Shown one piece after another: positions 50,626-58,251 of a DNA stretch of 64,000 nucleotides. Source of the stretch: Candidatus Zhuqueibacterota bacterium. Its GTDB lineage: Bacteria; Zhuqueibacterota; Zhuqueibacteria; Residuimicrobiales; Krinioviventaceae. Numbering within the stretch: position 1 is the stretch's first letter; each line of letters starts with the position of its first letter. The notes under the pieces were generated by a model. That model ran no database searches and was not told the origin of the DNA. It worked only from the letters and a program-made list of their open reading frames with translations. Both the position numbers and the translations under genes were made by a program. Location: contig JAFGKD010000019.1 of assembly GCA_016928775.1 (NCBI GenBank), forward strand, positions 1-64,000. The letters are read 5' to 3'.

Positions 50626-51611
50626 GTGTTCTCGCCTCCGTCATTGTTCCGGTCTACAATGAAGAAAAATACATTGCCCAATGTATCTCATCAATAGTGG
50701 ATCAAGATATTCCAAAAGATCAACTCGAAGTGCTTTTTGTGGACGGACGTTCACGCGATAATACGCGACAGATTATTCAATCGTTTGCCCAAAAGTATCC
50801 CTTTATTCTTTTATTGGACAATCCAGCTCGTATTGTGCCGACAGCGATGAATATCGGCATCAAGGCTGCGCGCGGCACCTATGTTGTGCGCATGGACGCA
50901 CATAGCACCTATGAACGATCCTATGTCTCGCGCTGTGTTGACTTGCTGCAACACGACCAAGCCGACGGCGTTGGTGGCGCCATGCGAGCGCGAGGATTTA
51001 CCTACACGAGCAGGGCTATTGCAATCGCCTTTCAGTCCATATTTGGACTCGGCGGCGGCAAGTTTCATAACGAAAAGTTTGAGGGATATACGGATACGGT
51101 TTATTTGGGTGCTTATAAAAAGCAGCTATTGCTCGATATAGGATTGTATAACGAAAATCTGGTGAGAAATCAGGATATCGAACTAAACAGCCGGATTATC
51201 AGGCAGGGCGGCACACTTTATTGCAGCGCGAACATTGTGAGCTATTATACGAATCGGGATTCTCTGAAAAAATTGTGGACGCAATATTTCAGGACCGGCG
51301 AGTGGAATCTCTATACCAGCCGCGTTAATAAAAATGCGCTCTCGCTTCGTCACTTTGTTCCGTTCCTCTTTGTGTCTTTTTTATTGGGATTCGCCATACT
51401 TAGTCTATTTAGCAGCAAAATCGTACCGCTGTTATTGCTGACAATCGCCGTTTACCTGCTGTGTTGTATCGTTTTCTCTGTTGCAGCAGGATTGAATTAT
51501 GGTCTACGCTTTATCCCTATTTTGCCGGCTGTTTTCGCCACTTTGCATGTCTCCTATGGTGTGGGTGGACTTGCGGCATTGTTTCGATGGTTTAGAGGAA
51601 TTTACAATTGA
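50622..51611 (+). CDS. family 2 glycosyltransferase, ExoA-like, membrane-bound
   Basis: A 329-residue enzyme. The N-terminal GT-A domain has 'SVIVPVYNEEKYIAQCISSI', 'VDGRSRDNTRQI' and the DxD-type 'RMDAHSTY'. 'ENLVRNQDIELNSRI' is the acceptor/catalytic acid region. Three C-terminal hydrophobic segments (residues ~245-325) anchor it to the inner membrane. This arrangement resembles ExoA-type succinoglycan transferases. It overlaps neighbours on both sides by four bases, so it is translated in one block with the CapK-like and polymerase genes. Confidence 0.9.
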   Translation: MSVLASVIVPVYNEEKYIAQCISSIVDQDIPKDQLEVLFVDGRSRDNTRQIIQSFAQKYPFILLLDNPARIVPTAMNIGIKAARGTYVVRMDAHSTYERSYVSRCVDLLQHDQADGVGGAMRARGFTYTSRAIAIAFQSIFGLGGGKFHNEKFEGYTDTVYLGAYKKQLLLDIGLYNENLVRNQDIELNSRIIRQGGTLYCSANIVSYYTNRDSLKKLWTQYFRTGEWNLYTSRVNKNALSLRHFVPFLFVSFLLGFAILSLFSSKIVPLLLLTIAVYLLCCIVFSVAAGLNYGLRFIPILPAVFATLHVSYGVGGLAALFRWFRGIYN

Positions 51612-52993
51612 AAACTGCGACGTTGTCTGGTTTGTCAAAAGCGAAGCAGCCGACTGTGCGAAAAAGTCTGGCACCCGTTTTAATGAGCGCGACGGCAGCG
51701 TTTGTATTGGGTTACCTGATCATACGAGGATCTCTGCCGCAGCTTTTGATTATCCTTGGCGGGATATTATTTTTGCTGTTGCTTTATTTTCGCATAGAGT
51801 GGGGGATTGGTGTATTGATTGCTTCCATGCTGTATGAGCTGCCCATTTTGCCACAAGTTGATCTTTCACTGACAAGAGTTTTGAGTTTGCCAGTGTTCCT
51901 AATATGCTGGCTCAAAATATTTGTAGATCAAAAAAAAATAAAATATGACAAATTCAAAGACACTGTCATTCTTTTGCTGCTCGTCTGGATGATCCTGTCC
52001 TATTTTCATGCCGTTGATGTCACACGCGTGACGACCGGCCTGTTTACCTACATTCAGCTCGCTTTTACCTATTTTACCATAAAAACGATTATCGATACAG
52101 AAACGAAATTGGTCAAAGTTCTGTTGATTACGATAGGAGCTGCATTATGTATAGGAGCGTTTACGGTGATCACAATGCTCCGGCAGCCGGATGCACTCAT
52201 CTATTCCGATTCCTTTACGCAAAGCGGGAGAATTGGCGGCTCTTCCTTTGATCCAAACTACTTTGCCCTGGGCCTTGTGTTTATGGTTGGCATCAGCATG
52301 TACTTTTTTTTGATCAAGCATAAGATATTCTTGTTGCCCGTGGCGCTCTTTGCACTGTTGATATTGAGTACCTTTTCGCGCGGTGGCATCATCGGTTTGC
52401 TCATCGTTGTTTCACTCTCGATCCTGCACGGCGCGAAACTCGGCTTTCGGAGTCTCTTTAGATGTTTTGTTCTCCTGTCCGCTTTTTTTGCCGTTGCTTT
52501 GGTGCTGAACAAAGGCGACAAAATAAAAACCAGAGTAGAATCCATACAGGATTCAACCACCTATCGAACCCGACTTGATTTAATGGTTGTCGCTTTGGAG
52601 ATGGGCGCGCACAATCCATTGTGGGGTGTCGGACTGCAAAATTTCAGCTATAATTCTCATCTTTACGGCACTATGACACACTATCGTCGCGAGGCACATA
52701 ATGGCTATCTGGAAATAGTTGCGACACTGGGTGTACCGGGTATGCTGCTATTTTGCCTGTTATTATTCACAATTTTTCGTGATCTGCATGATTATCAAAT
52801 AGTGGCGAGGAGTAATATGGCCGAAGATTATATTCTTTTAGCTCGATTTATCGAGATTTCTTTTTGGGGTTATCTTGCCAGCGCATTCTTCCTCAGTCTG
52901 CTGATGCAAAAACTTTTTTGGGTCATTATCACGTTTTCTTCTGTTTTCTCCGTTCAAAAAGATTCACTCATAAAGAACACGCTGTTGGAGTAA
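51608..52993 (+). CDS. O-antigen ligase/Wzy-like polymerase
   Basis: A 461-residue protein with about 11-12 membrane helices and a periplasmic loop around residues 310-370 holding 'YRTRLDLMVVALEMGAHNPLWGVGLQNF' and 'RREAHNGYLEIVATLGVPGMLLF', the signature of the Wzy_C (O-antigen ligase) family. In this locus it most likely polymerises the repeat unit. The start is TTG overlapping the upstream TGA (TTGA), with 'AGAGGAA' about ten bases before; a later start is possible. Confidence 0.88.
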   Translation: MKTATLSGLSKAKQPTVRKSLAPVLMSATAAFVLGYLIIRGSLPQLLIILGGILFLLLLYFRIEWGIGVLIASMLYELPILPQVDLSLTRVLSLPVFLICWLKIFVDQKKIKYDKFKDTVILLLLVWMILSYFHAVDVTRVTTGLFTYIQLAFTYFTIKTIIDTETKLVKVLLITIGAALCIGAFTVITMLRQPDALIYSDSFTQSGRIGGSSFDPNYFALGLVFMVGISMYFFLIKHKIFLLPVALFALLILSTFSRGGIIGLLIVVSLSILHGAKLGFRSLFRCFVLLSAFFAVALVLNKGDKIKTRVESIQDSTTYRTRLDLMVVALEMGAHNPLWGVGLQNFSYNSHLYGTMTHYRREAHNGYLEIVATLGVPGMLLFCLLLFTIFRDLHDYQIVARSNMAEDYILLARFIEISFWGYLASAFFLSLLMQKLFWVIITFSSVFSVQKDSLIKNTLLE

Positions 52994-53034
52994 TTTATCG
53001 TCATTTCCCGCTGTTCTAACTTCAAGGTGTCATT

Positions 53035-54252
53035 TTGAATCTACTCATTATCTCTGAAATGTATCCCTCGAAAAGGCACCCCACTTCAGCCATTTTTTTC
53101 GCCAATCTGTTAAAAGAGCTGAAAAAACATGTCGGAGCGCTCTGTGTCATTTGTCCTCGTCCTTATATACCCCGCCTTTTCCAAAGTATAAAACCGGCGC
53201 TGAAAAAATGGTTCATTGATGACATGTTTTCGGTTGCCAACGGGATTGAGATTTATCGGCCGTTTATTTTCAAAATACCATTCGATGCTTTCGCCGGATT
53301 AAATGGATTGCTCATGTACACATGTTTAAAAAAGCGATTGACAAAAATTGTCTATGAAAAAAAAATTGATATCATTCTTGGCTACAATATGCTCCCCGAG
53401 GGTATTGCTGCGGTCAAACTGGCACAACATTTTCAACGTTTCTCCGGCTTTTGGGCGATTGGATCAGATGTCAATACTGTCGCGCGCGCCAACATGGTGA
53501 ACGCATTGCTGACAACGCGATGTCTGAACAAAAGTCATATCATCTTTACAGAGAGCACTGATCTGAAAAACAGTCTTGCACAATTGGGTAAAAAAGATCG
53601 CGATGTTTACACCTTTTACAAAGGGATTCATCTCGCCAATTTTCACAACCTTCCTTCTCGTGTTTCGCTGGTTAAAAAATTACGCCTGCCGGCAGAGGAG
53701 CAATTTTTGCTCTTTGTCGGGCGCGTTTTCAAAGAAAAGGGCATATATGAATTGGCTGACTGCTTTATAAAACTTTGTCCGATCTACCCTGATTTATCTT
53801 TGGTCTTTGTTGGGGAAGAGATTGAGAAAGAAACATTAATTGGTCGATTTGCCCGGAGTTCTGTGCAACACAAAGTTCATTTTACGGGCATTCAGCCCTA
53901 TCAGCACGTTGCCTGTTATATGAAAATATCCAGCCTGCTGGTGTTACCTTCCTGGGCTGAGGGACTCCCCAATGTGATCCTTGAAGCCATGGCAGTCGGT
54001 TTGCCGGTTGTGGCGACAGATGTTGGTGGCATCCCCGAAGTGCTGAAAAATAATCTCACCGGATTGTCTGTGCCGGCAAAAGATACGGACGCGCTTTGTC
54101 ACGCGGTTCGCAGCATGCTTGACAACAAGTCTTTGCGCGATACCTGCATTCGTAACGCGCAAAAGCTTGTCGAGCAACATTTTGACGTGCAAAAAAATAC
54201 GCTCGAGCTCCACAGAATGTTAGCCGCACTGATCACTAAAGGGACAACCTGA
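53035..54252 (+). CDS. family 4 glycosyltransferase (GT-B)
   Basis: A 405-residue enzyme. It opens 'NLLIISEMYPSKRHPTSAIF', typical of GT4 acceptor domains. The donor domain shows 'LLFVGRVFKEKGIYELADCF', 'LVFVGEEIEKETL', and the E-x7-E end 'PSWAEGLPNVILEAMAVGLPVVATDVGGIPEVL' with both Glu residues. The start is probably TTG at 53035 with 'AAGGTG' eight bases upstream. The ATG of the next gene overlaps the end of this one. It transfers a hexose in the repeat unit; donor and linkage are not predictable. Confidence 0.92.
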   Translation: MNLLIISEMYPSKRHPTSAIFFANLLKELKKHVGALCVICPRPYIPRLFQSIKPALKKWFIDDMFSVANGIEIYRPFIFKIPFDAFAGLNGLLMYTCLKKRLTKIVYEKKIDIILGYNMLPEGIAAVKLAQHFQRFSGFWAIGSDVNTVARANMVNALLTTRCLNKSHIIFTESTDLKNSLAQLGKKDRDVYTFYKGIHLANFHNLPSRVSLVKKLRLPAEEQFLLFVGRVFKEKGIYELADCFIKLCPIYPDLSLVFVGEEIEKETLIGRFARSSVQHKVHFTGIQPYQHVACYMKISSLLVLPSWAEGLPNVILEAMAVGLPVVATDVGGIPEVLKNNLTGLSVPAKDTDALCHAVRSMLDNKSLRDTCIRNAQKLVEQHFDVQKNTLELHRMLAALITKGTT

Positions 54253-55397
54253 TGCGGTTGAAAATGCTTTTTCACCCCAGATATCATAAAGTCTGTATTA
54301 TTCACAAAGTCACCCGGCCGGACGTCCGATCCTATTACAAACAGGCTCGTTCGTTAGCGAATGCCGGTTATAACGTTTATGTGCTGGGATTATTTCATTA
54401 CGATTTTTCCGGCAATGGCATCAAGATCCTCGGCGTGCCTCCGCCCAAAAGTCGATTTGTGAAATTCACAATGACCAATTTCCGTATCCTGTTGCGGGCA
54501 ATAAAGCTGCGTGCAGCAATCATCCATTTTCATGATATTGATTTTCTCCCCTGGGCACTCGTGCTCAGGTGCCTGACGCACGCCAGGATTATCTACGATA
54601 TTCATGAAGCCTACCCCGATTACATTCTGCTCAAACCTTATATCCCCAAAGTCTTGCGAAAACCACTATCATTTCTGGTTTATTTCCTCGAGCATATGGG
54701 GGCAAAGTTCTGTGATGCCTTGATGCCAAACGATAACTTTGTTGCGGACGCTTTTGCTCATCGGCGCAAAATTATTGTGTACAATTTTCCGTGCCTGGAT
54801 TTTTTTGCAGGCTTTGCAGTTACACCATTCCAGGACAGGCACTATGATCTGTTCTATCACGGCTCTCTGCCCAAATATCACTATAACACCATGTTCAAAA
54901 TAGCGGCCAGCTTGAATCAAAAGCAGATTCACACCCGCTGGGGCATTATGCCGCTCCATACCCGGGCCGGTGCTGAAATGAAACGCGAGGCGTTGAGACA
55001 AAGAGTTGGAAAAAATTTCGAGTTTCTTCCTTTTACGAGTTACCTGTCAGTCGCGGGTAAAATCCAGCAAACGAAAATAGGCATCATTCCCTTGCCTCCT
55101 CTGGCAAAATTTTATAAAAATATTCCACTGAAAATGTTTGAATTTATGGGGTGCGGTGTGCCGATGGTGTTGGCTGATTTGCCGCCTTCACGACAATTTG
55201 TAGCCGGTTTAAATTGCTGCTTTGCCGTGCAGCCTGATGATATTGATGCCTATGTCGACGCCATAACATTTTTATTGAATCATCCTGCAGTTGCCGCGCA
55301 GATGGGAGAAAATGGTAAAAAATCTGTTTTTGAAAAGTACAACTGGAGCACTGAAGAGGCAAAATTGTTGCGGCTCTATAAAAGCTGGGCCGGATAA
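54252..55397 (+). CDS. GT4-like glycosyltransferase
   Basis: A 381-residue GT-B protein. The N-terminal domain shows 'DVRSYYKQARSLANAGYNVYVLGL', 'IIHFHDIDFLPWALVL' and 'IIYDIHEAYPDYI', typical of glycosyltransferases acting on lipid-linked oligosaccharides. The C-terminal domain has 'YDLFYHGSLPKYHYNTMF', 'IGIIPLPPLAKFYKNIPLKMFEFMGCGVPMVLADL' with one Glu of the E-x7-E pair replaced by a hydrophobic region. The family is clear, but the donor site is less standard than in its neighbour. Confidence 0.85.
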   Translation: MRLKMLFHPRYHKVCIIHKVTRPDVRSYYKQARSLANAGYNVYVLGLFHYDFSGNGIKILGVPPPKSRFVKFTMTNFRILLRAIKLRAAIIHFHDIDFLPWALVLRCLTHARIIYDIHEAYPDYILLKPYIPKVLRKPLSFLVYFLEHMGAKFCDALMPNDNFVADAFAHRRKIIVYNFPCLDFFAGFAVTPFQDRHYDLFYHGSLPKYHYNTMFKIAASLNQKQIHTRWGIMPLHTRAGAEMKREALRQRVGKNFEFLPFTSYLSVAGKIQQTKIGIIPLPPLAKFYKNIPLKMFEFMGCGVPMVLADLPPSRQFVAGLNCCFAVQPDDIDAYVDAITFLLNHPAVAAQMGENGKKSVFEKYNWSTEEAKLLRLYKSWAG

Positions 55398-55398
55398 A

Positions 55399-56244
55399 AT
55401 GTACGCTCCCTCGGCTAAAATTCCCAGAGTTATTATCAACGCTGATGATTTTGGTTTAAATCGTGATATCAACAGAGCCATCTCGGCGCTTGTTGCCGCG
55501 GGAATCGTGTCGAGCACTTCAGTGATGGCCAATATGCCGGCGTGTGACGAGATTTTGCAACTGGCTCATCAGGTCGGTGTTGGCATTCACTTTAATTTGA
55601 CCACCGGCAAACCTCTCGAAAGTGGCTCTGCTGTGTCAACGCTGATCGCACAAGATGGCCATTTTTTTGATGTTCAAAGCTTGTTTAGAAGGCTTGCTAT
55701 TGCCAGGCTGTCCCCGGCTCACATTGAAAAAGAGCTGGGCGCCCAGGTTGAAAAGCTGATTGGATTGGGGATAACACCGGATCACGCTGATGCACATGAA
55801 TCTCTTTTAAAACATCCGATTTTGGCAAAAATAATCTATAAAGTGATGCGAAAATACGATATTCATGCTGTCCGAACCTATTGTCCGTTGCACCCGGCAT
55901 GGAATTTACAGCATCCCAGGAGAGTGCTTTACACCTCGTTTTACATGCTGCAACGCCGGCTGTGGAAAAACAATGGCTTTAGAGTTGTTCATAAATATGC
56001 CAGCCTTTTCGCTGCCGGACTCGATGAATCTGACGCGATAAAAAGACTGGCTGCACTTTTTCAGAATCTGTCAGGGGGATGTGTGGAGATTGTTGTTCAT
56101 CCGGGTTTGGTCAAAAATCACGATCCTTCACTGGGCTCGTATGTTCATGAACGTCTGGCGGAATACCATGCATTGATGAGCACACAGTTTAAGCACATCC
56201 GGGAGAATGCCTCTTTTGAATTGTGCCGGTTTTCTGATCTCTAA
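55399..56244 (+). CDS. YdjC/ChbG-family carbohydrate deacetylase
   Basis: A 281-residue cytosolic enzyme. The ATG at 55399 is one base after the upstream stop; the track ORF starts inside the previous gene. 'IINADDFGLNRDINRAI' carries the Asp of the metal site, 'GVGIHFNLTTGKPL' the first His ligand, 'DHADAHESLLKHP' the others, and 'VEIVVHPGL' the late His. The family removes N-acetyl groups from chitobiose-like and other sugars. Here it may deacetylate a precursor. It converges on a minus-strand gene with a one-base gap. Confidence 0.9.
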   Translation: MYAPSAKIPRVIINADDFGLNRDINRAISALVAAGIVSSTSVMANMPACDEILQLAHQVGVGIHFNLTTGKPLESGSAVSTLIAQDGHFFDVQSLFRRLAIARLSPAHIEKELGAQVEKLIGLGITPDHADAHESLLKHPILAKIIYKVMRKYDIHAVRTYCPLHPAWNLQHPRRVLYTSFYMLQRRLWKNNGFRVVHKYASLFAAGLDESDAIKRLAALFQNLSGGCVEIVVHPGLVKNHDPSLGSYVHERLAEYHALMSTQFKHIRENASFELCRFSDL

Positions 56245-56245
56245 C

Positions 56246-57244
56246 TCAGCGATAAAAAAATGCCCTGACATTCTTGGGTGGGGAGGGTGGAGTTGTATCC
56301 TTCGACTCGTCGACATATACGGGTTTTACCACTCTGAACGCACTCAATGGAATTTTGCCGTTAAACGAATCCAATATGCCGGACCATGATTCGGACTTGT
56401 CATCGAGAGATTCTATATAGATTTTATTGCCGCCACCGTTATTTTCCACATAAATCATTCCATAATCCTGCAGGGCTTTTGCGATGATCTCACCGGCCCA
56501 GTTTAAACCAAGCGATGAAATGTCCACATCCGGATCAAGCTGCAAGCGATAGCCGTACAAACCATCATAACCTTGAGCGCTGATACAGGGGTAAACCTGT
56601 TCGCCATCCAGCCACGAGGTTGCAAATGCCAGGGCGTGATGGATAGCGCGATCTTGCACGACTTCCTCATAAAATACCAGCCCGGCGATCAACGGAACAG
56701 GTGCGACTCGGCAGCACATAAACTGCTCCGGCTGATTGATTCCATCCCGTAACAAATCCCATCGATTCATAATATTGCACGAGATTCTGCCATCGGCATG
56801 CAGAATGGCCTGGTAAAAATCCCAGGCATATCTTTTATCATGGCTGACCACCACCATGTGTCTGTCGTAATAGTCATCTTCACCATATGCCGCTGGTTTG
56901 GCTTCGGGAGGGATGGGGACATTACGATTCCAGTTGCTGTCAGCAATCACCTGACGAAATGTGTTGCCGCTTATTTTGAACTGAATGTCCTGTTTTGCAT
57001 CGTTTTCTGTTGCATACCAAACGGGTACGCTCCAAATTCCGGGTTTTGGCAGATTCGGATTATAGCCTGATAAAAATTTGCCGCTTCGTATGATCGATTG
57101 AATCACCTGATCGGAATTGGCCATTATCTCCGGATGTGCCGGAATTTTTTGTGTCCATGTACTTGGTCTGCTAAATGTAGCTTTGGCATATTGTTGACAA
57201 GGCAAGACCAGCAAAAAAACAAAGAGCAATAAAATCCTTTTCAT
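56246..57244 (-). CDS. secreted protein of unknown function, apparently cut in a Fn3 domain
   Basis: A 332-residue exported protein with a clean signal peptide (MKRILLLFVFLLVLPCQQYA). The mature part resembles uncharacterised secreted proteins with 'GIWSVPVWYA', 'DRHMVVVSHDKRYAWDFYQA', 'LIAGLVFYEEVVQDRAIHHALAFA' and 'RLQLDPDVDISSLGLNWAGEIIAKAL'; I do not recall a named family. No sorting domain is present. It stops shortly after 'DTTPPSPPKNVRA', the standard opening of a Fn3 domain, with the stop one base from the end of the convergent deacetylase gene. This suggests loss of a Fn3 plus sorting tail. Confidence 0.78.
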   Translation of the reverse strand: MKRILLLFVFLLVLPCQQYAKATFSRPSTWTQKIPAHPEIMANSDQVIQSIIRSGKFLSGYNPNLPKPGIWSVPVWYATENDAKQDIQFKISGNTFRQVIADSNWNRNVPIPPEAKPAAYGEDDYYDRHMVVVSHDKRYAWDFYQAILHADGRISCNIMNRWDLLRDGINQPEQFMCCRVAPVPLIAGLVFYEEVVQDRAIHHALAFATSWLDGEQVYPCISAQGYDGLYGYRLQLDPDVDISSLGLNWAGEIIAKALQDYGMIYVENNGGGNKIYIESLDDKSESWSGILDSFNGKIPLSAFRVVKPVYVDESKDTTPPSPPKNVRAFFYR

Positions 57245-57292
57245 AACAACTCCTCAAACGCTATACAACAAGCGGGCACCCTTTATTGGATA

Positions 57293-57320
57293 TTGGCTGT
57301 TGCCAAAGGCCGCGCCATGA
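57293..57320 (-). repeat. fragment of the dispersed repeat tail
   Basis: 'TTGGCTG' followed by 'TTGCCAAAGGCCGCGCCATG' matches the tail of copy 2, in the same orientation as the flanking minus-strand genes. The core with the CACGGAT ends is missing. Confidence 0.65.
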
Positions 57321-57327
57321 TTTTTCC

Positions 57328-57954
57328 TTATTTTTTGAAAACCAGTCTGCGGACATCTTGCGATTCACCACATATTAATCGGGCGAAATAAACGCCGGTC
57401 GCTACCATATTATTCAATTCGTCTCTGGCATCCCAGATGACATCATAAAAGCCCGGGGACTTTGTCTCTTCCACAAGGGTTTTGATTTTCCTTCCACGAC
57501 CATCATAAATTGCCAATGAGACATTGGCCTGCTGCGCAACAGTGTAGGCCAAGGTTGTAGCTGGATTAAATGGATTCGGATAGATCCGGGTTAATTCAAA
57601 TGCAGCGGGTTGCACATCCTTTTGAGCCAGACTGTTGGAGGCGATATCAGCGATAATCGTAACTGGATCCGAAAAGGTGCTGCTATTTCCCGCCGAATCC
57701 ACAGCAACAATCCTGTAATAGTAGATATGTCCAAGCGCAATATCATAGTCCATGTACACTGAATTGGCCGAAGAGACCTGGGCAATATTTGTCTCCGAAC
57801 TTATCGATGAGGCTCTGTAGATGTGATAATATTTCACATCCGGCTCCGGATTGGGGCTCCATGAAATCTGTATCACGTGCGCTGAAAGCATAGACCAGCA
57901 ACTCATGAACACAACCAAAAATAGCTTATTATTTTCGCGAAATAATCTTGCCAT
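57328..57954 (-). CDS. small secreted Fn3 protein with sorting domain
   Basis: A 208-residue exported protein. The ATG at 57954 has 'AAGGA' upstream; the track ATG at 57975 has none. A signal peptide (LFLVVFMSCWSMLSA) leads straight into 'IQISWSPNPEPDVKYYHIYRAS', a Fn3 domain that lacks its first strand, then the sorting domain 'IYPNPFNPATTLAYTV...DVRRLVFKK'. The protein is thus a Fn3 remnant plus targeting signal with no other domain. It complements the neighbouring gene, which ends with a Fn3 first strand and no sorting tail. Confidence 0.8.
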   Translation of the reverse strand: MARLFRENNKLFLVVFMSCWSMLSAHVIQISWSPNPEPDVKYYHIYRASSISSETNIAQVSSANSVYMDYDIALGHIYYYRIVAVDSAGNSSTFSDPVTIIADIASNSLAQKDVQPAAFELTRIYPNPFNPATTLAYTVAQQANVSLAIYDGRGRKIKTLVEETKSPGFYDVIWDARDELNNMVATGVYFARLICGESQDVRRLVFKK

Positions 57955-58251
57955 ACTCCCGTCTTCCTTTGTCATATCAGAACAGTTGTTGACATTTTCT
58001 TGCAGAATACCTGGATGCCTGGTTATTAGCTACAAACAATGTGCCATGCTGTGAGCGGCTAACAGCCGGACAACTCGTGCATACGCTACAGAGCAAATCT
58101 GTGACTATTGATTACACAGGTGGTCATTGAAATAAAAAACTGTATACCGCAATACTCCACACCTCAAGGTCTGTGAAAGGTGTTCAGAATCTGTTTGATT
58201 CTCAATAAGGAATTTTGTAGATTGACCCTCGCAAGGAAACACGAGGCAGTG

